Counted from the stretch's first letter, positions 1-6,590 are shown. The stretch: 12,245 nt of DNA from Saprospiraceae bacterium (GCA_020630455.1 JAHDBK010000057.1:1-12245); one strand, 5' to 3'. Notes: generated by a model from the sequence alone, not told the origin. Made by a program: numbers and translations.

Positions 1-38
1 CAATTAAAAATGCATTGTAATATATTAATCAAAATAGA

Positions 39-71
39 TTTGTATTAATACTAAAAAGATATGTAACTTTG
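39..71 (+). promoter_or_regulatory. Bacteroidota-type sigma-A promoter of the amn cluster
   Basis: TTTG at 39-42 and TAACTTTG at 64-71 match the Bacteroidota -33/-7 consensus (TTTG, about 19-21 bases, TAnnTTTG) exactly, with a 21-base spacer. Transcription should start around 76-80, giving a leader of roughly 15 bases before the ATG at 94. The spacer contains a perfect 10-base palindrome, GTATTAATAC (42-51), which could be an operator or chance in AT-rich DNA. It probably drives the whole cluster from amn to the membrane-protein gene. Confidence 0.72.
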
Positions 72-93
72 TGGTTTAAATAATTTAACAAAT

Positions 94-867
94 ATGAAAA
101 ATAAGGATGAAATCGTAAAAGATTGGCTACCTAGATACACAGGAATGTCTCTCAATAACTTTGGAGAATATATAATATTAGTCAATTTCATTACATACGT
201 CAATGATTTTGCAGCTAAATATGGTGTAGGCGTATCAGGTATTGGTAAGGCTATGCAATGTGCAACAGCCGATAATATTACAATTATAAATTTTGGAATG
301 GGAAGCCCTAATGCGGCTACGATTATGGATTTACTTACTGCCATTAATCCAAAGGCAATTCTTTTTCTAGGAAAATGTGGAGGCTTAAAATCTAAAAATA
401 AAGTAGGTGATCTAATATTACCTATTGCAGCAGTTAGAGGTGAAGGTACTTCTAATGATTATATGCCTCCTGAAGTTCCAGCGCTTCCTGCATTTGCTCT
501 ACAAAAAGCAGTTTCATCTACGATTAACCGTATGTATGATAGCGATTATTGGACGGGAACTGTATTTACTACTAACCGAAGAGTTTGGGAACATGATGAT
601 GAATTCAAAGATCATTTGAAAAAAATCAATTGTCAAGCCATTGATATGGAAACGGCGACTATCTTTACTGTTGCTTTTAAAAATGATATACCCGCTGGAG
701 CTTTATTATTAGTATCTGATATGCCTATGAATCCAGATGGTGTAAAAACATCAAAGAGCGATAAGGTAGTTACTAAAAACTTTGCTGATTTTCACTTAAA
801 CATTGGAATTGATTCTCTAAAACAATTGATTAATAAAGGTACCACTGTAAAGCACCTTAGATTTTAA
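94..867 (+). CDS. amn: AMP nucleosidase (short, single-domain Bacteroidota form)
   Basis: Predicted cytosolic enzyme hydrolysing AMP to adenine and ribose 5-phosphate, a route for adjusting adenylate pools. The 257 residues form one nucleoside-phosphorylase-fold domain. Visible motifs are NFGMGSPNAA (66-75, phosphate-binding-type loop), FLGKCGG (91-97), GEGTSNDYMPPEVPA (117-131), the superfamily signature DMETATIF (184-191) holding the ribose-binding Met-Glu, and SDMPMNPDGVKT (208-219) with the catalytic-type Asp. E. coli Amn is about 484 residues and carries an extra N-terminal domain that is absent here; the short form is usual in Bacteroidota. The ATG lies about 15 bases after the predicted transcription start. 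It heads a plus-strand cluster and is followed after 29 bases by the aldehyde dehydrogenase. Another purine nucleosidase or phosphorylase specificity cannot be excluded from sequence alone. Confidence 0.9.
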   Translation: MKNKDEIVKDWLPRYTGMSLNNFGEYIILVNFITYVNDFAAKYGVGVSGIGKAMQCATADNITIINFGMGSPNAATIMDLLTAINPKAILFLGKCGGLKSKNKVGDLILPIAAVRGEGTSNDYMPPEVPALPAFALQKAVSSTINRMYDSDYWTGTVFTTNRRVWEHDDEFKDHLKKINCQAIDMETATIFTVAFKNDIPAGALLLVSDMPMNPDGVKTSKSDKVVTKNFADFHLNIGIDSLKQLINKGTTVKHLRF

Positions 868-896
868 TTTTATAAAAAAAACTCTTTATTTTTAAT

Positions 897-2261
897 ATGT
901 TTGTAAGTATCAATCCTGCTACGGGCAAAATGATAAGAAGTATTGAATTTGATGATAATTCAAGTCTTAATCATAAATTAGAACAAGCACAAATCACTTT
1001 TCAAAATTGGAAAAAAATTCCTCTTGCTGAACGCTGCCAATTGGTTTTAAATCTATCTGATATTCTCCTTAAAAATATAGATAGTTATTGCTTACTAATG
1101 GCAGAGGAAATGGGCAAACCCATTTCTGCTGGAAAAGCTGAAATTGAAAAATCTGCTTGGTTATGTAGGCATTATGCTGAAAATGCTGAAAACTACCTTC
1201 AAAATGAAGCAGTAGATACTCAAGCCCAAAAATCATATATCAGTTATGAACCAATGGGCGTTCTAATGGCTGTAATGCCTTGGAATTTTCCTTTTTGGCA
1301 AGTCATGCGTTTTGCTATTCCCAATATTTTAGCTGGAAATATTATTGCATTGAAACACGCTCCAAATGTTTTGGGTTGTTGTGTAGCTATTGATGATATG
1401 TTTTTTGAAGCAGGTTTTCCAGAAGATGTGTTAGTTCCTTTATATATTGATATTCCACAGATGGAAAATGCCATTTCTAATGATATTATCAAAGGAGTTT
1501 CATTAACAGGGAGTGTAGAAGCTGGACGTTCTATAGCACAATTAGCCGCCAAACACCTTAAAAAGTCAGTTCTTGAACTGGGCGGATCTGACCCCTTTGT
1601 TATTTTAGAAGATGCTGATATCGAATATGCCGCTAAAACTTGTGCTATTGGAAGAATACGCAATTCGGGACAAAGTTGTATTGGTCCAAAAAGAATGATA
1701 GTTGTTCAAAAAGTTTACAATGAATTTATTGAACAATTTAAAAATGAGTTTGAAAAGGGCATTCTTGGAAACCCTATGGACGAAGCCACCCAAATTGGTC
1801 CAATTGCTAGGATTGATTTAAGGGATATTTTACATGAACAAGTAGAAAAGAGTTTACATCTAGGTGCTAAAGCATTGATTGGAGCATTCGTGCCTGATAA
1901 AGCAGGAGCATGGTACCCTTTAACTATTTTAACTGATGTAAAAAAAGGAATGCCTGCTTATAATGAAGAATTATTCGGACCAGTCGCTGTTATCATACAA
2001 GCAAAAGATGAAGAGGAAGCATTACAAATAGCCAATGACACCTCCTTTGGACTAGGAGCTTCCGTTTTTACTAATGATATAGAAAAAGGAGAAGATATCG
2101 CTAAAAACCATTTTGAAGCAGGAGCCTGTTTTGTCAATGAATTGGTAAAATCAGATCCAAGATTACCATTTGGAGGTATAAAAAATAGTGGCTATGGCAG
2201 GGAACTTTCACACTTTGGAATGAAAGAATTTTGCAATATCAAAACCATTTGGATTAAATAA
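897..2261 (+). CDS. sad: NAD(P)-dependent succinate-semialdehyde dehydrogenase, Sad/YneI type
   Basis: Cytosolic aldehyde dehydrogenase of 454 residues, predicted to oxidise succinate semialdehyde to succinate (end of GABA or related catabolism). All family hallmarks are intact: PWNFPFW (128-134) with oxyanion-hole Asn130; ALKHAPN (151-157) with cofactor-binding Lys153; LTGSVEAGRSI (203-213), the Rossmann turn; LELGGSDPF (226-234) with general base Glu227; SGQSCIGPKR (257-266) with nucleophile Cys261; EELFGPV (357-363); and PFGGIKNSGYGRELS (424-438). The LKHAPNV, LELGGSDPF, RIDLRD and SHFGMKEFCNIKT stretches resemble E. coli Sad (YneI) more than GabD, which suggests that subgroup; this comparison is from memory. 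NAD versus NADP preference cannot be read. It sits 29 bases after amn and 23 bases before the methyltransferase gene. No GABA transaminase is in the window, so another semialdehyde substrate is possible. Confidence 0.88.
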   Translation: MFVSINPATGKMIRSIEFDDNSSLNHKLEQAQITFQNWKKIPLAERCQLVLNLSDILLKNIDSYCLLMAEEMGKPISAGKAEIEKSAWLCRHYAENAENYLQNEAVDTQAQKSYISYEPMGVLMAVMPWNFPFWQVMRFAIPNILAGNIIALKHAPNVLGCCVAIDDMFFEAGFPEDVLVPLYIDIPQMENAISNDIIKGVSLTGSVEAGRSIAQLAAKHLKKSVLELGGSDPFVILEDADIEYAAKTCAIGRIRNSGQSCIGPKRMIVVQKVYNEFIEQFKNEFEKGILGNPMDEATQIGPIARIDLRDILHEQVEKSLHLGAKALIGAFVPDKAGAWYPLTILTDVKKGMPAYNEELFGPVAVIIQAKDEEEALQIANDTSFGLGASVFTNDIEKGEDIAKNHFEAGACFVNELVKSDPRLPFGGIKNSGYGRELSHFGMKEFCNIKTIWIK

Positions 2262-2284
2262 AAATTGATAACTGATAACTGAAC

Positions 2285-3451
2285 ATGGAATTAATACTAA
2301 AAAGAGGAAAAGAACAAGCGGTAAAAAGATTTCATCCATGGATTTTTTCTGGTGCCATTTATCAAAAGGATAATCAGTTAAAGGATGGAGATATTGTAAA
2401 GGTAAAAGATAGTCATGGGAATATCATAGCAACGGGGCATTTCCATCATGGAAGTATAGCGGTTAGGATATTAGCTTTTGAAGATGTAAAAATTGATATT
2501 CAATTTTGGAAAAACGCTATTCAAACAGCATTTAATAAAAGAAAGTCTTTATCTTTAAAAGGTAATGCTTATCGTTTAATTCACGCTGAAGGCGACCATT
2601 TACCTGGATTAATTGTTGATATTTATGACCAAACGGCTGTTGTTCAATGTCATTCTATTGGTATGCATTTGTGTATCAATGATATTGCTAATGCAATAAT
2701 GGAAAGCACGGAAGGAAGTATTCAAAAAATATATGATAAAAGCAAGGAAGTACTGCCATTTCAATATGCTTCAGATATCGAAAACAGCTATATTATAGGT
2801 GATAATGATGAAGGACAATGTATCATCAATGAAAACGAGAATGCTTTTCGTGTTAATTGGAAATCTGGACAAAAAACAGGCTTTTTTTTAGATCAAAGGA
2901 ACAATAGACAACTTCTCAATCATTATTGTAAGGATAAAAGCGTATTGAATACTTTTTGTTATTCTGGTGGCTTTTCGGTTTATGCTTTAAATGCAGGTGC
3001 ATCTTTGGTACATTCAGTTGATATTTCTCAAAAGGCAATTGATTTGACTGATGAAAATATTAAATTAACTCAAAGAGAGGATGCTCACCAATCCTATTGT
3101 GAAGATGTTATGCAATTTTTAAAAAACCATAATAAAGAATATGATATCGTCATCGTTGACCCTCCTGCATTTGCTAAAAACATCAAAAAAAGACACAATG
3201 CTGTCCAAGGATACAAACGCTTGAATGCCCTAGCTTTACAAACGGTGAAAAAGGGAGGAATCATGTTTACTTTTTCATGTTCACAAGTGATAGATACGCT
3301 TTTATTTCAAAATACCATTGTAGCTGCGGCATTAGAAGCAGGTAAAAAAGTATCTATTTTGCATCGCCTTAGCCAATCGTCTGACCATCCAGTCAACCTA
3401 TTTCACCCCGAAGGAAATTACTTAAAAGGATTAGTATTGTTTGTAGAATAA
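2285..3451 (+). CDS. rlmI: class I rRNA (cytosine-C5) methyltransferase, RlmI-like
   Basis: Predicted S-adenosylmethionine-dependent enzyme making 5-methylcytosine in 23S rRNA (C1962 in E. coli numbering for RlmI). The 388 residues match the family length of about 390-396. An N-terminal PUA-type RNA-binding domain (about 1-75, opening LILKRGKEQAVKRFHPWIFS) precedes an RlmI-type central segment and a Rossmann methyltransferase domain. The latter shows GQKTGFFLDQRNNR (195-208), the SAM loop NTFCYSGGFSVYALNAGA (222-239), acidic VDIS (245-248), the motif IV DPPAFAK (292-298), and FTFSCSQ (328-334) holding the likely catalytic Cys332. It ends HPEGNYLKGLVL, as the family does. The ATG is preceded by a short TGATAAC tandem repeat, not a Shine-Dalgarno sequence. 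The target base is inferred from the family; a paralogue of other specificity is possible. Confidence 0.88.
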   Translation: MELILKRGKEQAVKRFHPWIFSGAIYQKDNQLKDGDIVKVKDSHGNIIATGHFHHGSIAVRILAFEDVKIDIQFWKNAIQTAFNKRKSLSLKGNAYRLIHAEGDHLPGLIVDIYDQTAVVQCHSIGMHLCINDIANAIMESTEGSIQKIYDKSKEVLPFQYASDIENSYIIGDNDEGQCIINENENAFRVNWKSGQKTGFFLDQRNNRQLLNHYCKDKSVLNTFCYSGGFSVYALNAGASLVHSVDISQKAIDLTDENIKLTQREDAHQSYCEDVMQFLKNHNKEYDIVIVDPPAFAKNIKKRHNAVQGYKRLNALALQTVKKGGIMFTFSCSQVIDTLLFQNTIVAAALEAGKKVSILHRLSQSSDHPVNLFHPEGNYLKGLVLFVE

Positions 3452-3459
3452 AAATTATT

Positions 3460-4011
3460 ATGAATAAAAAAATTCAATTTATACTCATCTCTGTTTGGAT
3501 ATTATTTTCAAGGGCATATGATGCTTATTGTACCTATCAATATACTCCTGAATTAGATAAAGAGGCCAACCCTTTAGTTTCTGTTTTAGGTATTTCTTCT
3601 TGGACTTTATTATTAAGTATTATTGGAATACTCTCTCTTTATGTGATATATGCCTATTATCAATCTAGTTTCAAATCATTTGATGCATATCCCAAAGATA
3701 ATAATTTAGGATTTGGAGATTTTGCTGGTTTCTTATATACGGGAGAAAAGAATCATTGGACAGCTGTTTTGTATAAAATCCCTAATACTTTTAAACGTTT
3801 CAATTATTATTTTGGAAATATCATGAGTAGGGCTTTATCATTTGCTGGAGTAGTTTCTACGATTATGTGGTTATTATTAAACAATAGCGAAACATACAAA
3901 AAAATGCATAGCGCTACAATGATTTATGCTATTCTAATTATTGGTAGCATTATCCTTATTTATCTTTGGTTTGCAAAAGAATATAGGGTTTATAAAGATA
4001 CTAAACGATAG
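3460..4011 (+). CDS. hypothetical membrane protein with an ExNP motif
   Basis: I do not recognise this 183-residue gene with certainty. It looks like an inner-membrane protein with hydrophobic stretches at about 5-19 (short), 42-66, 123-140 and 152-171, and a basic C-terminal tail. After the first helix comes a polar stretch with RAYDAYCTY (18-26) and DKEANPL (33-39). Arg/Asp, then Thr, then Glu-x-Asn-Pro at that spacing recalls DUF5658-type small membrane proteins; this is a resemblance seen by eye, not a search result. The loop between helices 2 and 3 (about 67-122) is rich in aromatic residues. It starts 8 bases after the methyltransferase stop, so it is probably its co-transcribed partner. 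It ends one base from the stop codon of the opposing glycosylase gene. No function can be assigned. Confidence 0.8.
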   Translation: MNKKIQFILISVWILFSRAYDAYCTYQYTPELDKEANPLVSVLGISSWTLLLSIIGILSLYVIYAYYQSSFKSFDAYPKDNNLGFGDFAGFLYTGEKNHWTAVLYKIPNTFKRFNYYFGNIMSRALSFAGVVSTIMWLLLNNSETYKKMHSATMIYAILIIGSIILIYLWFAKEYRVYKDTKR

Positions 4012-4012
4012 A

Positions 4013-4591
4013 TTATTCATTACTCAATATTCGATGCACTTCATGTCTTAAAATGGGTACTACATCTTCTTCAAACCAAGCATTTTTTTTCATCCAAAAA
4101 CGATTGCGAGGTGAAGGATGAGGCAAGGGAAAATATAATGGCAAATATTCATTATAATTGAAAACAGTTTCTGTTAAGGTTCTATATTTTTTATTTTTTA
4201 AATAATATTTTTGAGCATACTGCCCAATTAATAATATTAATGAAATATTAGGCATTTGTGCCAATACTTTTTCATGCCAATGAGCAGCACATTCTGGTCG
4301 AGGTGGCAAATCACCTGACTTGCCCTTACCTGGATAACAAAAACCCATTGGTACTATTGCAATTTGATTATCATCATAAAAAACTTCATCTGAAATATCC
4401 AACCATTTTCTCAATTGAATACCACTTGGGTCATTCCAAGGCACTCCTGTATGATGAACCCTTGTCCCTGGTGCTTGACCGATGACTAATATTTTACAAG
4501 TAGGCTTTGCTTTTAAAACAGGACGAGGCCCTAATGGAAGAAACGCTTCACATATTCTACAATTTCTTATCTCTTTTAATAGTTTTTCCAT
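4013..4591 (-). CDS. uracil-DNA glycosylase superfamily protein (possibly iron-sulfur)
   Basis: A 192-residue cytosolic protein with the UDG fold: strand-plus-motif LVIGQAPG (35-42) at the place of motif 1, LLIGQ (120-124) in the middle, and PHPSPRNRFW (157-166) as the C-terminal HPSP loop. Cys11 and Cys14 (CRIC) plus Cys85 (GFCYPGKG) and Cys101 (RPEC) are spaced C-x2-C ... C-x15-C, like the 4Fe-4S ligands of family 4 UDGs. Motif 1 reads GQAPG, neither the family 4 GEAPG nor the family 1 GQDPYH, so removal of uracil from DNA is likely but not certain. The ATG at 4591 is 47 bases from the divergent lipoprotein gene. The stop is one base from the opposing membrane-protein gene, with no terminator between them. 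Excision, or a UdgX-like cross-linking activity, remains open. Confidence 0.82.
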   Translation of the reverse strand: MEKLLKEIRNCRICEAFLPLGPRPVLKAKPTCKILVIGQAPGTRVHHTGVPWNDPSGIQLRKWLDISDEVFYDDNQIAIVPMGFCYPGKGKSGDLPPRPECAAHWHEKVLAQMPNISLILLIGQYAQKYYLKNKKYRTLTETVFNYNEYLPLYFPLPHPSPRNRFWMKKNAWFEEDVVPILRHEVHRILSNE

Positions 4592-4608
4592 TTTATATTA
4601 TTATATTT

Positions 4609-4624
4609 ATTTTATCAATAAAAT
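4609..4624. promoter_or_regulatory. AT-rich perfect palindrome in the divergent glycosylase/lipoprotein spacer
   Basis: ATTTTAT, two bases, ATAAAAT lies in the middle of the 47-base divergent spacer (4592-4638) that must hold start signals for one or both flanking genes. I see no clean TTTG/TAnnTTTG promoter on either strand here. The palindrome could be an operator, but base composition alone makes such matches likely. Confidence 0.2.
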
Positions 4625-4638
4625 TAAAACCTAATATC

Positions 4639-5118
4639 ATGCGTAAATTAATCATTTTTTCTCTTTCTATACTCATAATGAGTTGTGGAGCTAAAAAAAA
4701 CCTCAGTTCATCTTCAGATAAAGATTTAGGTGAAGGAGACACTCGTACCAAAAAAGTAAAATCTATTGATGACATGACTTATCTCATTGAAGATAAAACC
4801 GATGACGAAACTTATGGTTATTCTGCTGACAATCCTGTAAAAGTAGGTGGAGTTACTGAAGGACCTGTGAACGAAAGAAGATACCTTAATGGACTAGTTG
4901 GACCAAAAGGGGAAGACATTGAATACTACAGAATAAGTAGTTGTTGTCCTTTCAAAACGCCCCATGGCTTAATAGACAATACGGGGATGCTAGACAAGTA
5001 TGCCGTTTATTGGAAAAACTCCCCTGACACCTTGGTAATTTATATCAATATGTATGATAAAGGCGACTTATTTGTCCCTGTAGGATTACAAGCCAAAACA
5101 AGTAATACTAGATTGTAA
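4639..5118 (+). CDS. hypothetical Bacteroidota lipoprotein
   Basis: A 159-residue predicted envelope lipoprotein of unknown function. The N-terminus is a type II signal peptide: basic MRK, hydrophobic core LIIFSLSILIM, then Cys16 in IMSCG, with a Lys/Ser-rich tether after it. The mature part carries TYGYSADNPVKVGG (58-71), RYLNGLVGP (81-89), the pair SCC (101-103), LDKYAVYW (118-125) and a strand-rich end to about 149. I recall similar Bacteroidota proteins with the GY..NPVKVGG and LNGL.GP motifs, some carrying the implausible name 2-dehydro-3-deoxyphosphooctonate aldolase; nothing here resembles that enzyme. The frame is open upstream to an ATG at 4507, but that start would overlap the divergent glycosylase gene by 85 bases and bury the signal peptide; the ATG at 4639 restores it. 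Two hairpins follow the stop. Confidence 0.82.
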   Translation: MRKLIIFSLSILIMSCGAKKNLSSSSDKDLGEGDTRTKKVKSIDDMTYLIEDKTDDETYGYSADNPVKVGGVTEGPVNERRYLNGLVGPKGEDIEYYRISSCCPFKTPHGLIDNTGMLDKYAVYWKNSPDTLVIYINMYDKGDLFVPVGLQAKTSNTRL

Positions 5119-5139
5119 TTTGTTTTAAGATGAGAGTGT

Positions 5140-5167
5140 TTTTTTATCTAGATTTTAAGATAAAAAA
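5140..5167. terminator. first of two hairpins after the lipoprotein gene
   Basis: A 10-bp perfect stem, TTTTTTATCT (5140-5149) with AGATAAAAAA (5158-5167), around an 8-base loop, begins 21 bases after the lipoprotein stop. The stem is almost all A-T and lacks a G-C-rich core, so it is weak alone; it may aid the stronger hairpin just downstream. Confidence 0.4.
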
Positions 5168-5182
5168 CTTTAGATAATAGAT

Positions 5183-5220
5183 AAAATAAATAATAAAGAG
5201 ATTTCTTTATTATTTATTTT
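5183..5220 (+). terminator. strong hairpin terminator after the lipoprotein gene
   Basis: A perfect 17-bp stem pairs 5183-5199 with 5204-5220 around the loop GATT. The core is AATAAAGA / TCTTTATT, ending in TTTT. It ends lipoprotein transcription before the proline dehydrogenase promoter region. The core AATAAAGAG recurs in the hairpin at 6565-6590. Confidence 0.68.
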
Positions 5221-5291
5221 TATTATTAATATTTATACTAATAATATAATAAATATATCACAAGTGCTACTCAATAATCCAACATTTTATG

Positions 5292-5319
5292 TAAATTTGA
5301 AATGAGAAAACAAATTTCA
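5292..5319 (+). promoter_or_regulatory. likely promoter -7 element and overlapping dyads before proline dehydrogenase
   Basis: TAAATTTG (5292-5299) is a perfect TAnnTTTG -7 element, 37 bases before the ATG at 5337. I find no good TTTG at the matching -33 distance, so the promoter may be activator-dependent. Two overlapping dyads cover the start region: AAATTTG (5293-5299) with CAAATTT (5311-5317), and TGAAAT (5298-5303) with ATTTCA (5314-5319). They would suit a dimeric regulator or form a short leader hairpin. Upstream bases 5221-5291 are very AT-rich and show nothing else. Confidence 0.45.
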
Positions 5320-5336
5320 TTTTTAATAATAAAAAT

Positions 5337-6527
5337 ATGTCGGATAATCAATCGGAATTGGTCGTCAATTTTAAAGATACGCAGATTGCTTTTGAACATA
5401 AAAGCGATGATGAATTAAAAAAATCTGCTTGGCTTTTTAGAATGATGGGCAAAAAATTTTTAGTAGATATGGGTTCTAGTATTGGACTCAAAGCATTAAA
5501 TTGGAATCTTCCTTTTGTTAAGGGCATTATTAAAAATACCATTTTCAAACAATTTTGTGGTGGTACTTCTCTCATAGAAACTCAAAAAACTATTAATCAT
5601 TTATACGAACACAATGTATTAACTATATTGGACTATGGTGCTGAAGCCAAGTCAAGTGAAAGAGATTTTAACCACACTATGTCCGAAACTTTAAAAGCCA
5701 TTGATTTTGGTTCTATAAATAAAAGTGTGCCTGTTGTTAGTACTAAAATAACGGGTATGGCTCGATTTGCTTTGCTTGAAAAAGTACAACAAAAAAAAGA
5801 GCTTATTCCTGCTGAGCAAAAAGAATGGGACAATGCTATCAAACGTATTGACGTAGTATGTCATCACGCTTATGATAAAAAAGTAGCCTTGTTTTTTGAT
5901 GCAGAAGAATCTTGGATTCAAGATAGTATTGACCTTATTGTCAATATGATGATGGAAAAATATAATAAAAGCCATATTACTGTTTATAATACCTTCCAAA
6001 TGTATCGCCATGATAGATTAGAATACTTAATGGCTTGTCATAAAGATGCTAAACAAAAAGGCTATATTCTTGGTGCTAAATTGGTACGTGGTGCCTATAT
6101 GGAAAAAGAGAGAGAAAGAGCTGCAGAAAAAGGTTATCCCTCTCCTATTCAAGCCGACAAAAAATCTACCGATGCGGATTATAATACTGCCTTACAATAT
6201 TGTATAGAAAATTATGAAACCATCTCTTCTTGCAATGCTACTCATAATGAAATGAGCAATTATATACAAGCAGAATTACTCGACCAATTAGACATTCCCA
6301 ATAATCATCCTCATATTAATTTTTGTCAATTAATGGGTATGAGTGACCATATTACTTTTAACTTGGCAAAAGGAGGCTTCAATGCCGCCAAATATGTTCC
6401 TTATGGTCCTATAAAAGATGTCATTCCTTATTTGATAAGGCGTGCAAATGAAAACAGTAGTGTAGCAGGGGAAGTGGGCAGAGAGTTAGCACTCATAAAG
6501 TCTGAAATCAAAAGAAGGAGGATATAG
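5337..6527 (+). CDS. proline dehydrogenase (monofunctional)
   Basis: FAD enzyme oxidising L-proline to delta-1-pyrroline-5-carboxylate and passing electrons to the quinone pool; probably membrane-peripheral. The 396 residues hold only the PRODH barrel, with a helical N-terminal region (about 20-90); the P5C dehydrogenase domain of bifunctional PutA is absent. Barrel motifs in order: TILDYG (96-101), STKITG (135-140) with the FAD-region Lys, FDAEES (187-192), YNTFQMYRHD (217-226), AKLVRGAYMEKER (247-259), DYNTAL (281-286), ATHNEMS (301-307), FCQLMGMSD (329-337), YVPYGP (353-358) and PYLIRRANENSS (364-375), whose paired Arg bind the substrate carboxylate. It is a single-gene unit flanked by hairpins, with its own -7 element and dyads. 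No P5C dehydrogenase lies in the window; the nearby aldehyde dehydrogenase looks like Sad, not that enzyme. Confidence 0.92.
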   Translation: MSDNQSELVVNFKDTQIAFEHKSDDELKKSAWLFRMMGKKFLVDMGSSIGLKALNWNLPFVKGIIKNTIFKQFCGGTSLIETQKTINHLYEHNVLTILDYGAEAKSSERDFNHTMSETLKAIDFGSINKSVPVVSTKITGMARFALLEKVQQKKELIPAEQKEWDNAIKRIDVVCHHAYDKKVALFFDAEESWIQDSIDLIVNMMMEKYNKSHITVYNTFQMYRHDRLEYLMACHKDAKQKGYILGAKLVRGAYMEKERERAAEKGYPSPIQADKKSTDADYNTALQYCIENYETISSCNATHNEMSNYIQAELLDQLDIPNNHPHINFCQLMGMSDHITFNLAKGGFNAAKYVPYGPIKDVIPYLIRRANENSSVAGEVGRELALIKSEIKRRRI

Positions 6528-6564
6528 ATTGTTTGTTAGATAATAGTCATTAGATTTTTAATTT

Positions 6565-6590
6565 AAAAATAAAGAGTTTTCTTTATTTTT
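6565..6590. terminator. bidirectional hairpin between proline dehydrogenase and the Crp-type regulator
   Basis: An 11-bp perfect stem, AAAAATAAAGA (6565-6575) with TCTTTATTTTT (6580-6590), closes the loop GTTT. It has T-runs on both strands and sits in the 62-base spacer between convergent genes, overlapping the first base of the regulator's stop codon, so it can end transcripts from both sides. Its core repeats the stem at 5183-5220. Confidence 0.72.

Noticed and set aside
51..344. Minus-strand open frame of 97 codons across the amn start
   Set aside because: Antisense shadow of amn, which has complete family motifs; the predicted protein has no recognisable features.
1244..1663. Minus-strand open frame of 139 codons inside the aldehyde dehydrogenase gene
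   Set aside because: Lies wholly over intact catalytic motifs of the sense gene and has no domain of its own.
4258..4485. Plus-strand open frame of 75 codons inside the glycosylase gene
   Set aside because: Antisense to the HPSP and GQAPG-bearing gene; no recognisable motifs.
4507..4638. Upstream in-frame extension of the lipoprotein gene (44 extra residues from the ATG at 4507)
   Set aside because: It would overlap the divergent glycosylase gene by 85 bases and place the signal peptide and lipobox internally; the ATG at 4639 gives a normal lipoprotein start.
5119..5336. Possible small RNA, CRISPR or attachment site in the 218-base AT-rich spacer
   Set aside because: The structure is explained by two terminator-like hairpins and a promoter -7 element; there are no regularly spaced repeats and no tRNA-like sequence.
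5691..6011. Minus-strand open frame of 106 codons inside the proline dehydrogenase gene
   Set aside because: Shadow of a gene with a full set of PRODH motifs.
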